Source of the DNA: Elmis aenea
Taxonomy: Eukaryota; Arthropoda; Insecta; Coleoptera; Elmidae
Length of the DNA stretch: 64,000 bases
Assembly: GCA_947652605.1 (NCBI GenBank)
Contig: CANTFG010000141.1
Coordinates: 1-64,000 of the forward strand
Reading direction: 5' to 3'
Shown here: positions 14,489 through 29,200 of the stretch, in pieces
How positions within the stretch are numbered: position 1 is the first letter of the stretch
Layout of the letters: every line of letters begins with the position of its first letter
Position numbers and translations under genes: made by a program
The notes under the pieces: generated by a model
Told to the model about the DNA's origin: nothing
Database searches by the model: none
The model's input: the letters and a program-made list of their open reading frames with translations, nothing else

Positions 14489-14988
14489 GGAACAGTTTAT
14501 CCATCGCCTCTTTACATGAATACAATTGTTTTGCATATGTCTTTCAATGAGCTGGTTTTAATTTTTAATAATTTCCTAAAAATACCGTGCTTTAGTTAAT
14601 ACATATGTTCCTTGTGCGACTATTTCGAAACAATTTCAATTATTGATTTGTATATGACAGGAACAGTTTATCCATCGCCTCTTTACATGAATACAATTGT
14701 TTTGCATATGTCTTTCAATGAGCTGGTTTTAATTTTTAATAATTTCCTAAAAATACCGTGCTTTAGTTAATACATATGTTCCTTGAGCGACTATTTCTAA
14801 ACAATTTTAATTATTGATTTGTATATCACAGGAACAGTTTATCCATCGCCTCTTTACAGGAATACAATTGTTTTGCATATGTCTTTCAATGAGCTGGTTT
14901 TAATTTTTAATAATTTCCTAAAAATACCGTGCATTAGTTAATACATATGTTCTTTGAGCGACTATTTCTGAACAATTTTAATTATTGA

Positions 14989-15005
14989 TTTGTATGTATA
15001 TCACA
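14989..15005 (+). other. 4-bp insertion in trimer copy 2
   Basis: Same TGTATGTATATCAC variant, 517 bp downstream; it was copied with the trimer. Confidence 0.92.
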
Positions 15006-15260
15006 GGAACAGTTTATCCATCGCCTCTTTACATGAATACAATTGTTTTGCATATGTCTTTCAATGAGCTGGTTTTAATTTTTAATAATTTCCTAAAAAT
15101 ACCGTGCTTTAGTTAATACATATGTTCCTTGTGCGACTATTTCGAAACAATTTCAATTATTGATTTGTATATGACAGGAACAGTTTATCCATCGCCTCTT
15201 TACATGAATACAATTGTTTTGCATATGTCTTTCAATGAGCTGGTTTTAATTTTTAATAAT

Positions 15261-15949
15261 TTCCTAAAAATACCGTGCATTAGTTAATACATATGTTCCT
15301 TGTGCGACTATTTCGAAACAATTTCAATTATTGATTTGTATATCACAGAAATAGTTTATCTATCGCCTCTTTACATGAATACAATTGTTTTGCATATGTC
15401 TTTCAATGAGCTGGTATTAATTTTTAATAATTTCCTAAAAATACCGTGCTTTAGTTAATACATATGTTCCTTGTGCGACTATTTCTAAACAATTTTAATT
15501 ATTGATTTGTATATCACAGGAACAGTTTATCCATCGCCTTTTTACATGAATAAAATTGTTTTGCATATGTCTTTCAATGAGCTGGTTTTAATTTTTAATA
15601 ATTTCCTAAAAATACCGTGCTTTAGTTAATACATATGTTCCTTGTGCTACTATTTCGAAACAATTTTAATTATTGATTTGTATATCACAGGAACAGTTTA
15701 TCAATCGCCTCTTTACATGAATACAATTGTTTTGCATATGTCTTTCAATGAGCTGGTATTAATTTTTAATAATTTCCTAAAAATACCGTGCTTTAGTTAA
15801 TACATATGTTCCTTGTGCGACTATTTCTAAACAATTTTAATTATTGATTTGTATATCACAGGAACAGTTTATCCATCGCCTTTTTACATGAATACAATTG
15901 TTTTGCATATGTCTTTCAATGAGCTGGTTTTAATTTTTAATAATTTCCT
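15261..15949 (+). repeat. Junction segment of four monomers before HOR-B
   Basis: This segment mixes a CACAGAAATAG variant, GGTATTAA monomers, a GAATAAAATTG monomer, and a GTGCTAC monomer paired with ATCAATCGCC. The last series recurs almost unchanged at 63.5-63.83 kb immediately before the inserted transposon, so it marks a shared junction block rather than a HOR of its own. Confidence 0.7.
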
Positions 15950-18900
15950 AAAAATACTGTGCTTTAGTTAATACAAATGTTCCTTGAGCGTATATTTCTA
16001 AACAATTTTAATTATTGATTTGTATATCACAGGAACAGTTTATCCATCGCCTCTTTGCAGGATTACAATTGTTTTGCATATGTCTTTCAATGAGCTGGTT
16101 TTAATTTTTAATAATTTCCTAAATATACCGTGCTTTAGTTAATACATATGTTCCTTGAGCGACTATTTCTAAACAATTTTAATTATTGATTTGTATATCA
16201 CAGGAACAGTTTATCCATCGCCTCTTTACAGGAATACAATTGTTTTGCATATGTCTTTCAATGAGCTGGTTTTAATTTTTAATAATTTCCTAAAAATACC
16301 GTGCATTAGTTAATACATATGTTCCTTGAGCGACTATTTCTGAACAATTTTAATTATTAATTTGTATATCACAGGAACAGTTTATCCATCGCCTCTTTAC
16401 ATGAATACAATTGTTTTGCATATGTCTTTCAATGAGCTGGTTTTAATTTTTAATAATTTCCTAAAAATACCGTGCTTTAGTTAATACATATGTTCCTTGT
16501 GCGACTATTTCGAAACAATTTCAATTATTGATTTCTATATGACAGGAACAGTTTATCCATCGCCTCTTTACATGAATAAAATTGTTTTGCATATGTCTTT
16601 CAATGAGCTGGTTTTAATTTTTAATAATTTCCTAAAAATACCGTGCTTTAGTTAATACATATGTTCCTTGTGCGACTATTTCGAAACAATTTCAATTATT
16701 GATTTGTATATCACAGGAACAGTTTATCCATCGCCTCTTTACATGAATACAATTGTTTTGCATATGTCTTTCAATGAGCTGGTATTAATTTTTAATAATT
16801 TCCTAAAAATACCGTGCTTTAGTTAATACATATGTTCCTTGTGCGACTATTTCTAAACAATTTTAATTATTGATTTGTATATCACAGGAACAGTTTATCC
16901 ATCGCCTCTTTACATGAATAAAATTGTTTTGCATATGTCTTTCAATGAGCTGGTTTTAATTTTTAATAATTTCCTAAAAATACCGTGCTTTAGTTAATAC
17001 ATATGTTCCTTCTGCGACTATTTCGAAACAATTTCAATTATTGATTTGTATGTCACAGGAACAGTTTATCCATCGCCTCTTTACATGAATACAATTGTTT
17101 TGCATATGTCTTTCAATGAGCTGGTATTAATTTTTAATAATTTCCTAAAAATACCGTGCTTTAGTTAATACATATGTTCCTTGTGCGACTATTTCTAAAC
17201 AATTTTAATTATTGATTTGTATATCACAGGAACAGTTTATCCATCGCCTTTTTACATGAATACAATTGTTTTGCATATGTCTTTCAATGAGCTGGTTTTA
17301 ATTTTTAATAATTTCCTAAAAATACCGTGCTTTAGTTAATACATATGTTCCTTGAGCGACTATTTCTAAACAATTTTAATTATTGATTTGTATATGACAG
17401 GAACAGTTTATCCATCGCCTCTTTACATGAATACAATTGTTTTGCATATGTCTTTCAATGAGCTGGTTTTAATTTTTAATAATTTCCTAAAAATACCGTG
17501 CTTTAGTTAATACATATGTTCCTTGAGCGACTATTTCTAAACAATTTTAATTATTGATTTGTATATCACAGGAACAGTTTATCCATCGCCTCTTTACAGG
17601 AATACAATTGTTTTGCATATGTCTTTCAATGAGCTGGTTTTAATTTTTAATAATTTCCTAAAAATACCGTGCTTTAGTTAATACATATGTTTCTTGAGCG
17701 ACTATTTCTAAACATTTTTAATTATTGATTTGTATATCACAGAAACAGTTTATCCATCGCCTCTTTACATAAATACAATTGTTATGCGAATGTCTTTCAA
17801 AGAGCTGGTTTTAATTTTTACTAATTTCCTAAAAATACCGTGCTTTAGTTAATACATATGTTCCTTGTGCGACTATTTCGAAACAATTTCTATTATTGAT
17901 TTGTATATCACAGGAACAGTTTATCCATCGCCTCTTTACATGAATACAATTGTTTTGCATATGACTTTCAGTGAGCTGGTTTTAATTTTTAATAATTTCC
18001 TAAAAATACCGTGCTTTAGTTAATACATATGTTCCTTGAGCGACAATTTCGAAACAATTTTAATTATTGATTTGTATATCACAGGAACAGTTTATCCATC
18101 GCCTCTTTACATGAATACAATTGTTTAGCATATGTCTTTTAATGAGCTGGTATTAATTTTTAATAATTTCCTAAAAATACCGTGCTTTAGTTAATACATA
18201 TGTTCCTTGTGCGACTATTTCGAAACAATTTCAATTATTGATTTGTATATGACAGGAACAGTTTATCCATCGCCTCTTTACATGAATACAATTGTTTTGC
18301 ATAAGTCTTTCAATGAGCTGGTTTTAATTTTTAATAATTTCCTAAAAATACCGTGCTTTAGTTAATACATATGTTCCTTGAGCGACTATTTCTAAACAAT
18401 TTTAATTATTGATTTGTATATCACAGGAACAGTTTATCCATCGCCTCTTTACAGGAATACAATTGTTTTGCATATGTCTTTCAATGAGCTGGTTTTAATT
18501 TTTAATAATTTCCTAAAAATACCGTGCATTAGTTAATACATATGTTCCTTGAGCGACTATTTCTGAACAATTTTAATTATTGATTTGTATATCACAGGAA
18601 CAGTTTATCCATCGCCTCTTTACATGAATACAATTGTTTTGCATATGTCTTTCAATGAGCTGGTTTTAATTTTTAATAATTTCCTAAAAATACCGTGCTT
18701 TAGTTAATACAAATGTTCCTTGAGCGTATATTTCTAAACAATTTTAATTATTGATTTGTATATCACAGGAACAGTTTATCCATCGCCTCTTTGCAGGATT
18801 ACAATTGTTTTGCATATGTCTTTCAATGAGCTGGTTTTAATTTTTAATAATTTCCTAAATATACCGTGCTTTAGTTAATACATATGTTCCTTGAGCGACT

Positions 18901-21900
18901 ATTTCTAAACAATTTTAATTATTGATTTGTATATCACAGGAACAGTTTATCCATCGCCTCTTTACAGGAATACAATTGTTTTGCATATGTCTTTCAATGA
19001 GCTGGTTTTAATTTTTAATAATTTCCTAAAAATACCGTGCATTAGTTAATACATATGTTCCTTGAGCGACTATTTCTGAACAATTTTAATTATTAATTTG
19101 TATATCACAGGAACAGTTTATCCATCGCCTCTTTACATGAATACAATTGTTTTGCATATGTCTTTCAATGAGCTGGTTTTAATTTTTAATAATTTCCTAA
19201 AAATACCGTGCTTTAGTTAATACATATGTTCCTTGTGCGACTATTTCGAAACAATTTCAATTATTGATTTCTATATGACAGGAACAGTTTATCCATCGCC
19301 TCTTTACATGAATAAAATTGTTTTGCATATGTCTTTCAATGAGCTGGTTTTAATTTTTAATAATTTCCTAAAAATACCGTGCTTTAGTTAATACATATGT
19401 TCCTTGTGCGACTATTTCGAAACAATTTCAATTATTGATTTGTATATCACAGGAACAGTTTATCCATCGCCTCTTTACATGAATACAATTGTTTTGCATA
19501 TGTCTTTCAATGAGCTGGTATTAATTTTTAATAATTTCCTAAAAATACCGTGCTTTAGTTAATACATATGTTCCTTGTGCGACTATTTCTAAACAATTTT
19601 AATTATTGATTTGTATATCACAGGAACAGTTTATCCATCGCCTCTTTACATGAATAAAATTGTTTTGCATATGTCTTTCAATGAGCTGGTTTTAATTTTT
19701 AATAATTTCCTAAAAATACCGTGCTTTAGTTAATACATATGTTCCTTCTGCGACTATTTCGAAACAATTTCAATTATTGATTTGTATATCACAGGAACAG
19801 TTTATCCATCGCCTCTTTACATGAATACAATTGTTTTGCATATGTCTTTCAATGAGCTGGTATTAATTTTTAATAATTTCCTAAAAATACCGTGCTTTAG
19901 TTAATACATATGTTCCTTGAGCGACTATTTCTAAACAATTTTAATTATTGATTTGTATATCACAGGAACAGTTTATCCATCGCCTTTTTACATGAATACA
20001 ATTGTTTTGCATATGTCTTTCAATGAGCTGGTTTTAATTTTTAATAATTTCCTAAAAATACCGTGCTTTAGTTAATACATATGTTCCTTGAGCGACTATT
20101 TCTAAACAATTTTAATTATTGATTTGTATATGACAGGAACAGTTTATCCATCGCCTCTTTACATGAATACAATTGTTTTGCATATGTCTTTCAATGAGCT
20201 GGTTTTAATTTTTAATAATTTCCTAAAAATACCGTGCTTTAGTTAATACATATGTTCCTTGAGCGACTATTTCTAAACAATTTTAATTATTGATTTGTAT
20301 ATCACAGGAACAGTTTATCCATCGCCTCTTTACAGGAATACAATTGTTTTGCATATGTCTTTCAATGAGCTGGTTTTAATTTTTAATAATTTCCTAAAAA
20401 TACCGTGCTTTAGTTAATACATATGTTTCTTGAGCGACTATTTCTAAACATTTTTAATTATTGATTTGTATATCACAGAAACAGTTTATCCATCGCCTCT
20501 TTACATAAATACAATTGTTATGCGAATGTCTTTCAAAAAGCTGGTTTTAATTTTTACTAATTTCCTAAAAATACCGTGCTTTAGTTAATACATATGTTCC
20601 TTGTGCGACTATTTCGAAACAATTTCTATTATTGATTTGTATATCACAGGAACAGTTTATCCATCGCCTCTTTACATGAATACAATTGTTTTGCATATGT
20701 CTTTCAGTGAGCTGGTTTTAATTTTTAATAATTTCCTAAAAATACCGTGCTTTAGTTAATACATATGTTCCTTGAGCGACAATTTCGAAACAATTTTAAT
20801 TATTGATTTGTATATCACAGGAACAGTTTATCCATCGCCTCTTTACATGAATACAATTGTTTAGCATATGTCTTTTAATGAGCTGGTATTAATTTTTAAT
20901 AATTTCCTAAAAATACCGTGCTTTAGTTAATACATATGTTCCTTGTGCGACTATTTCGAAACAATTTCAATTATTGATTTGTATATGACAGGAACAGTTT
21001 ATCCATCGCCTCTTTACATGAATACAATTGTTTTGCATAAGTCTTTCAATGAGCTGGTTTTAATTTTTAATAATTTCCTAAAAATACCGTGCTTTAGTTA
21101 ATACATATGTTCCTTGAGCGACTATTTCTAAACAATTTTAATTATTGATTTGTATATCACAGGAACAGTTTATCCATCGCCTCTTTACAGGAATACAATT
21201 GTTTTGCATATGTCTTTCAATGACCTGGTTTTAATTTTTAATAATTTCCTAAAAATACCGTGCATTAGTTAATACATATGTTCCTTGAGCGACTATTTCT
21301 GAACAATTTTAATTATTGATTTGTATATCACAGGAACAGTTTATCCATCGCCTCTTTACATGAATACAATTGTTTTGCATATGTCTTTCAATGAGCTGGT
21401 TTTAATTTTTAATAATTTCCTAAAAATACCGTGCTTTAGTTAATACATATGTTCCTTGAGCGACTATTTCTAAACAATTTTAATTATTGATTTGTATATC
21501 ACAGGAACAGTTTATCCATCGCCTTTTTACATGAATACAATTGTTTTGCATATGTCTTTCAATGAGCTGGTTTTAATTTTTAATAATTTCCTAAAAATAC
21601 CGTGCTTTAGTTAATACATATGTTCCTTGAGCGACTATTTCTAAACAATTTTAATTATTGATTTGTATATGACAGGAACAGTTTATCCATCGCCTCTTTA
21701 CATGAATACAATTGTTTTGCATATGTCTTTCAATGAGCTGGTTTTAATTTTTAATAATTTCCTAAAAATACCGTGCTTTAGTTAATACATATGTTCCTTG
21801 AGCGACTATTTCTAAACAATTTTAATTATTGATTTGTATATCACAGGAACAGTTTATCCATCGCCTCTTTACAGCAATACAATTGTTTTGCATATGTCTT

Positions 21901-22990
21901 TCAATGAGCTGGTTTTAATTTTTAATAATTTCCTAAAAATACCGTGCTTTAGTTAATACATATGTTTCTTGAGCGACTATTTCTAAACATTTTTAATTAT
22001 TGATTTGTATATCACAGAAACAGTTTATCCATCGCCTCTTTACATAAATACAATTGTTATGCGAATGTCTTTCAAAGAGCTGGTTTTAATTTTTACTAAT
22101 TTCCTAAAAATACCGTGCTTTAGTTAATACATATGTTCCTTGTGCGACTATTTCGAAACAATTTCTATTATTGATTTGTATATCACAGGAACAGTTTATC
22201 CATCGCCTCTTTACATGAATACAATTGTTTTGCATATGTCTTTCAGTGAGCTGGTTTTAATTTTTAATAATTTCCTAAAAATACCGTGCTTTAGTTAATA
22301 CATATGTTCCTTGAGCGACAATTTCGAAACAATTTTAATTATTGATTTGTATATCACAGGAACAGTTTATCCATCGCCTCTTTACATGCATACAATTGTT
22401 TAGCATATGTCTTTTAATGAGCTGGTATTAATTTTTAATAATTTCCTAAAAATACCGTGCTTTAGTTAATACATATGTTCCTTGTGCGACTATTTCGAAA
22501 CAATTTCAATTATTGATTTGTATATGACAGGAACAGTTTATCCATCGCCTCTTTACATGAATACAATTGTTTTGCATAAGTCTTTCAATGAGCTGGTTTT
22601 AATTTTTAATAATTTCCTAAAAATACCGTGCTTTAGTTAATACATATGTTCCTTGAGCGACTATTTCTAAACAATTTTAATTATTGATTTGTATATCACA
22701 GGAACAGTTTATCCATCGCCTCTTTACAGGAATACAATTGTTTTGCATATGTCTTTCAATGAGCTGGTTTTAATTTTTAATAATTTCCTAAAAATACCGT
22801 GCATTAGTTAATACATATGTTCCTTGAGCGACTATTTCTGAACAATTTTAATTATTGATTTGTATATCACAGGAACAGTTTATCCATCGCCTCTTTACAT
22901 GAATACAATTGTTTTGCATATGTCTTTCAATGAGCTGGTTTTAATTTTTAATAATTTCCTAAAAATACCGTGCTTTAGTTAATACATATG
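15950..22990 (+). repeat. HOR-B: 16-monomer higher-order repeat, two copies plus a 9-monomer partial
   Basis: ACAAATGTTCCTTGAGCGTA lies at about 15974 and 18710, and the ATGCGAATG variant at 17781 and 20517; both lags are exactly 2736 bp, or 16 x 171. Copies are about 15950-18685 and 18686-21421 and differ at only a few bases, for example TATGTCACAGG near 17050 against TATATCACAGG near 19786. The ATGCGAATG monomer returns at 22056, nine monomers (1539 bp) later, so about 21.42-22.96 kb is a partial third copy. A near-complete further copy lies at 30.99-33.76 kb. Confidence 0.9.
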
Positions 22991-24850
22991 TTCCTTGAGC
23001 GACTATTTCTAAACGATTTTAATTATTGATTTGAATATCACAGGAACAGTTTATCCTTCGCCTCTTTACATGAATACAATTGTTTTGCATATGTCTTTCA
23101 ATGAGCTGGTTTTAATTTTTAATAATTTCCTAAAAATACCGTGCTTTAGTTAATACATATGTTCCTTGAGCGACTATTTCTAAACAATTTTAATTATTGA
23201 TTTGTATATCACAGAAACAGTTTATCCATCGCCTCTTTACATGAATACAATTGTTTTGCATATGTCTTTCAATGAGCTGGCATTAATTTTTAATAATTTC
23301 CTAAAAATACCGTGCTTTAGTTAATACATATGTTCCTTGTGCGACTATTTCGAAACAATTTCAATTATTGATTTGTATATCACAGGAACAGTTTATCCAT
23401 CGTCTCTTTACATGAATACAATTGTTTTGCATATGTCTTTCAATGAGCTGGTTTTAATTTTTAATAATTTCCTAAAAATACCATGCTTTAGTTAATACAT
23501 ATGTTCCTTGAGCGACTATTTTTAAACAATTTTAATTATTGATTTGTATATCACAGGAACAGTTTATCCATCGCCTCTTTACAGGAATACAATTTTTTTG
23601 CATATGTCTTTCAATAAGCTGGTTTTAATTTTTAATAATTTCCTAAAAATACCGTGCATTAGTTAATACATATGTTCCTTGAGCGACTCTTTCTAAACAA
23701 TTTTAATTATTGATTTGTATATCACAGGAACAGTTTATCCATCGCCTTTTTACAGGAATACAATTGTTTTGCATATGTCTTTCAATGAGCTGGTTTTAAT
23801 TTTTAATAATTTCCTAAAAATACCGTGCTTTAGTTAATACATATGTTCCTTGAGCGACTATTTCTAAACAATTTTAATTATTGATTTGTATATCACAGGA
23901 ACAGTTTATCCATCGCCTCTTTACAGAAATACAATTGTTTTGCATATGTCTTTCAATGAGCTGGTTTTAATTTTTAATAATTTCCTAAAAATACCATGCT
24001 TTAGTTAATACATATGTTCCTTGAGCGACTATTTCTAAACAATTTTAATTATTGATTTGTATATCACAGGAACAGTTTATCCATCGCCTCTTTACAGGAA
24101 TACAATTGTTTTGCATATGTCTTTCAATGAGCTGGTTTTAATTTTTAATAATTTCCTAAAAATACCGTGCATTAGTTAATACATATGTTCTTTGAGCGAC
24201 TATTTCTGAACAATTTAAATTATTGATTTGTATATCACAGGAACAGTTTATCCATCGCCTCTTTACATGAATACAATTGTTTTGCATATGTCTTTCAATG
24301 AGCTGGTTTTAATTTTTAATAATTTCCTAAAAATACCGTGCTTTAGATAATACATATGTTCCTTGTGCGACTATTTCGAAACAATTTCAATTATTGATTT
24401 GTATATGACAGGAACAGTTTATCCATCGCCTCTTTACATGAATACAATTGTTTTGCATATGTCTTTCAATGAGCTGGTTTTAATTTTTAATAATTTCCTA
24501 AAAATACCGTGCATTAGTTAATACATATGTTCCTTGTGCGACTATTTCGAAACAATTTCAATTATTGATTTGTATATCACAGGAACAGTTTATCTATCGC
24601 CTCTTTACATGAATAAAATTGTTTTGCATATGTCTTTCAATGAGCTGGTTTTAATTTTTAATAATTTCCTAAAAATACCATGCTTTAGTTAATACATATG
24701 TTCCTTGAGCGACTATTTCGAAACAATTTCAATTATTGATTTGTATATGACAGGAACAGTTTATCCATCGCCTCTTTACATGAATACAATTGTTTTGCAT
24801 ATGTCTTTCAATGAGCTGGTTTTAATTTTTAATAATTTCCTAAAAATACC
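22991..24850 (+). repeat. Eleven-monomer block also present at 33.8 and 60.3 kb
   Basis: The block opens with a GATTTGAATATC monomer (about 23030) that also has ATCCTTCGCC, then GGCATTAA, the T7 variant CAATTTTTTTGC, AAGCTGG, GACTCTTTCT, and a monomer with CTGAACAATTTAAATT at about 24206. The same order appears at a lag of 10,766 bp (63 x 171 minus 7) in the 33.8-35.0 kb region, and again at about 60.3-61.5 kb. The spacing from the ATGCGAATG marker to TTTAAATTATTG is 2155 bp in the first two loci and 2156 in the third, where one base was inserted. Confidence 0.85.
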
Positions 24851-27091
24851 GTGCATTAGTTAATACATATGTTCCTTGTGCGACTATTTCTAAACAATTT
24901 TAATTATTGATTTGTATATCACAGGAACAGTTTATCCATCGCCTTTTTACATGAATAAAATTGTTTTGCATATGTCTTTCAATGAGCTGGTTTTAATTTT
25001 TAATAATTTCCTAAAAATACCATGCTTTAGTTAATACATATGTTCCTTGAGCGACTATTTCTAAACAATTTTAATTATTGATTTGTATATCACAGGAACA
25101 GTTTATCCATCGCCTCTTTACAGAAATACAATTGTTTTGCATATGTCTTTCAATGAGCTGGTTTTAATTTTTAATAATTTCCTAAAAATACCATGCTTTA
25201 GTTAATACATATGTTCCTTGAGCGACTATTTCTAAACAATTTTAATTATTGATTTGTATATCACAGGAACAGTTTATCCATCGCCTCTTTACAGGAATAC
25301 AATTGTTTTGCATATGTCTTTCAATGAGCTGGTTTTAATTTTTAATAATTTCCTAAAAATACCGTGCATTAGTTAATACATATGTTCTTTGAGCGACTAT
25401 TTCTGAACAATTTAAATTATTGATTTGTATATCACAGGAACAGTTTATCCATCGCCTCTTTACATGAATACAATTGTTTTGCATATGTCTTTCAATGAGC
25501 TGGTTTTAATTTTTAATAATTTCCTAAAAATACCGTGCTTTAGATAATACATATGTTCCTTGTGCGACTATTTTGAAACAATTTCAATTATTGATTTGTA
25601 TATGACAGGAACAGTTTATCCATCGCCTCTTTACATGAATACAATTGTTTTGCATATGTCTTTCAATGAGCTGGTTTTAATTTTTAATAATTTCCTAAAA
25701 ATACCGTGCATTAGTTAATACATATGTTCCTTGTGCGACTATTTCGAAACAATTTCAATTATTGATTTGTATATCACAGGAACAGTTTATCTATCGCCTC
25801 TTTACATGAATACAATTGTTTTGCGTATGTCTTTCAATGAGCTGGTATTAATTTTTAATAATTTCCTAAAAATACCGTGCTTTAGTTAATACATATGTTC
25901 CTTGTGCTACTATTTCGAAACAATTTCAATTATTGATTTGTATATCACAGGAACAGTTTATCAATCGCCTCTTTACATGAATACAATTGTTTTGCATATG
26001 TCTTTCAATGAGCTGGTTTTAATTTTTAATAATTTCCTAAAAATACCGTGCTTTAGTTAATACATATGTTCCTTGAGCGACTATTTTTAAACAATTTTAA
26101 TTATTGATTTGTATATCACAGGAACAGTTTATCCATCGCCTCTTTACAGGAATACAATTTTTTTGCATATGTCTTTCAATAAGCTGGTTTTAATTTTTAA
26201 TAATTTCCTAAAAATACCGTGCATTAGTTAATACATATGTTCCTTGTGCGACTATTTCTAAACAATTTTAATTATTGATTTGTATATCACAGGAACAGTT
26301 TATCCATCGCCTTTTTACATGAATACAATTGTTTTGCATATGTCTTTCAATGAGCTGGTTTTAATTTTTAATAATTTCCTAAAAATACCGTGCTTTAGTT
26401 AATACAAATGTTCCTTGAGCGACTATTTCTAAACAATTTTAATTATTGATTTGTATATCACAGGAACAGTTTATCCATCGCCTCTTTACAGGAATACAAT
26501 TGTTTTGCATATGTCTTTCAATGAGCTGGTTTTAATTTTTAATAATTTCCTAAAAATACCGTGCTTTAGTTAATACATATGTTCCTTGAGCGACTATTTC
26601 TAAACAATTTTAATTATTGATTTGTATATCACAGGAACAGTTTATCCATCGCCTCTTTACAGGAATACAATTGTTTTGCATATGTCTTTCAATGAGCTGG
26701 TTTTAATTTTTAATAATTTCCTAAAAATACCGTGCATTAGTTAATACATATGTTCCTTGAGCGACTATTTCTGAACAATTTTAATTATTGATTTGTATAT
26801 CACAGGAACAGTTTATCCATCGCCTCTTTACATGAATACAATTGTTTTGCATATGTCTTTCAATGAGCTGGTTTTAATTTTTAATAATTTCCTAAAAATA
26901 CCGTGCTTTAGTTAATACATATGTTCCTTGTGCGACTATTTCAAAACAATTTCAATTATTGATTTCTATATGACAGGAACAGTTTATCCATCGCCTCTTT
27001 ACATGAATACAATTGTTTTGCATATGTCTTTCAATGAGCTGGTATTAATTTTTAATAATTTCCTAAAAATACCGTGCTTTAGTTAATACAT

Positions 27092-27106
27092 ATGTTCCTA
27101 TTTCGA
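27092..27106 (+). other. 9-bp deletion monomer
   Basis: GTTCCTATTTCG lacks nine bases of the usual TTGTGCGAC segment. It removes one of the three usual CpGs. Shared with 40251-40266. Confidence 0.92.
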
Positions 27107-28685
27107 AACAATTTCAATTATTGATTTGTATATCACAGGAACAGTTTATCCATCGCCTCTTTACAGGAATACAATTGTTTTGCATATGTCTTTCAATGAG
27201 CTGGTTTTAATTTTTAATAATTTCCTAAAAATACCGTGCTTTAGTTAATACATATGTTCCTTGAGCGACTATTTCTGAACAATTTTAATTATTGATTTGT
27301 ATGTCACAGAAACAGTTTATCCATCGCCTCTTTACAGGAATACAATTGTTTTGCATATGTCTTTCAATGAGCTGGTTTTAATTTTTAATAATTTCCTAAA
27401 AATACCGTGCTTTAGTTAATACATATGTTCCTTGAGCGACTATTTCTGAACAATTTTAATTATTGATTTGTATATCACAGGAACAGTTTATCCATCGCTT
27501 CTTTACATGAATACAATTGTTTTGCATATGTCTTTTAATGAGCTGGTTTTAATTTTTAATAATTTCCTAAAAATACCGTGCTTTAGTTAATACATATGTT
27601 CCTTAAGCGACTATTTCTAAACAATTTTAATTATTGATTTGTATATCACAGGAACAGTTTATCCATCGCTTCTTTACATGAATACAATTGTTTTGCATAT
27701 GTCTTTTAATGAGCTGGTTTTAATTTTTAATAATTTCCTAAAAATACCGTGCTTTAGTTAATACATATGTTCCTTGAGCGACTATTTCTAAAAAAATTTA
27801 ATTATTGATTTGTATATCACAGGAACAGTTTATCCATCGCCTCTTTACATAAATACAATTGTTTTGCATATGTCTTTCAATGAGCTGGTTTTAATTTTTA
27901 CTAATTTCCTAAAAATACCGTGCTTTAGTTAATACATATGTTCCTTGAGCGACTATTTCGAAACAATTTCAATTATTGATTTGTATATCACAGGAACAGT
28001 TTATCCATCGCCTCTTTACATGAATACAATTGTTTTGCATATGTCTTTCAATGAGCTGGTTTTAATTTTTAATAATTTCCTAAAAATACCGTGCTTTAGT
28101 TAATACATATGTTCCTTGAGCGACTATTTCTGAACAATTTTAATTATTGATTTGTATGTCACAGAAACAGTTTATCCATCGCCTCTTTACAGGAATACAA
28201 TTGTTTTGCATATGTCTTTCAATGAGCTGGTTTTAATTTTTAATAATTTCCTAAAAATACCGTGCTTTAGTTAATACATATGTTCCTTGAGCGACTATTT
28301 CTGAACAATTTTAATTATTGATTTGTATATCACAGGAACAGTTTATCCATCGCTTCTTTACATGAATACAATTGTTTTGCATATGTCTTTTAATGAGCTG
28401 GTTTTAATTTTTAATAATTTCCTAAAAATACCGTGCTTTAGTTAATACATATGTTCCTTAAGCGACTATTTCTAAACAATTTTAATTATTGATTTGTATA
28501 TCACAGGAACAGTTTATCCATCGCTTCTTTATATGAATACAATTGTTTTGCATATGTCTTTTAATGAGCTGGTTTTAATTTTTAATAATTTCCTAAAAAT
28601 ACCGTGCTTTAGTTAATACATATGTTCCTTGAGCGACTATTTCTGAACAATTTTAATTATTGATTTGTATATCACAGGAACAGTT

Positions 28686-28698
28686 TATCCATTCGCTT
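28686..28698 (+). other. 1-bp insertion, CCATTCGCTTC
   Basis: An extra T relative to CCATCGCTTC. Also at 29374-29384 and 42020-42030. Confidence 0.9.
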
Positions 28699-29200
28699 CT
28701 TTACATGAATACAATTGTTTTGCATATGTCTTTTAATGAGCTGGTTTTAATTTTTAATAATTTCCTAAAAATACCGTGCTTTAGTTAATACATATGTTCC
28801 TTAAGCGACTATTTCTAAACAATTTTAATTATTGATTTGTATATCACAGGAACAGTTTATCCATCGCTTCTTTACATGAATACAATTGTTTTGCATATGT
28901 CTTTTAATGAGCTGGTTTTAATTTTTAATAATTTCCTAAAAATACCGTGCTTTAGTTAATACATATGTTCCTTGAGCGACTATTTCTAAAAAATTTTAAT
29001 TATTGATTTGTATATCACAGGAACAGTTTATCCATCGCCTCTTTACATAAATACAATTGTTTTGCATATGTCTTTCAATGAGCTGGTTTTAATTTTTAAT
29101 AATTTCCTAAAAATACCGTGCTTTAGTTAATACATATGTTCCTTGAGCGACTATTTCTGAACAATTTTAATTATTGATTTGTATGTCACAGGAACAGTTT

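Larger units (their letters stand above)
14091..15260 (+). repeat. Tandem duplication of a three-monomer block (517 bp)
   Basis: A monomer carrying a 4-bp insertion (TTGTATGTATATCAC) and the GTTCTTTGAGCG variant occurs at 14471 and again at 14988, a lag of 517, which is 3 x 171 plus the 4-bp insertion. Comparing outwards, the copies are about 14227-14743 and 14744-15260. The stretch 14091-14226 joins this block to HOR-A. It is a small, recent unequal-exchange product and holds no gene. Confidence 0.88.
24851..29200 (+). repeat. 25-monomer segment duplicated at 38.0-42.5 kb
   Basis: Markers repeat at a constant 13,160 bp: TTTAAATTATTG (25408 and 38568), AGCGACT followed by a T-run variant (26076 and 39236), the 9-bp deletion GTTCCTATTTCG (27091 and 40251), TATGTCACAGAAAC (27302 and 40462, 28157 and 41317) and CCTTAAGCGAC (28451 and 41611). 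After about 28.6 kb the lag becomes 13,331, exactly one monomer more, because the second locus has an extra monomer at about 41.78-41.95 kb. Inside the segment a 5-monomer period (855 bp) is visible between 27302 and 28157. Confidence 0.88.
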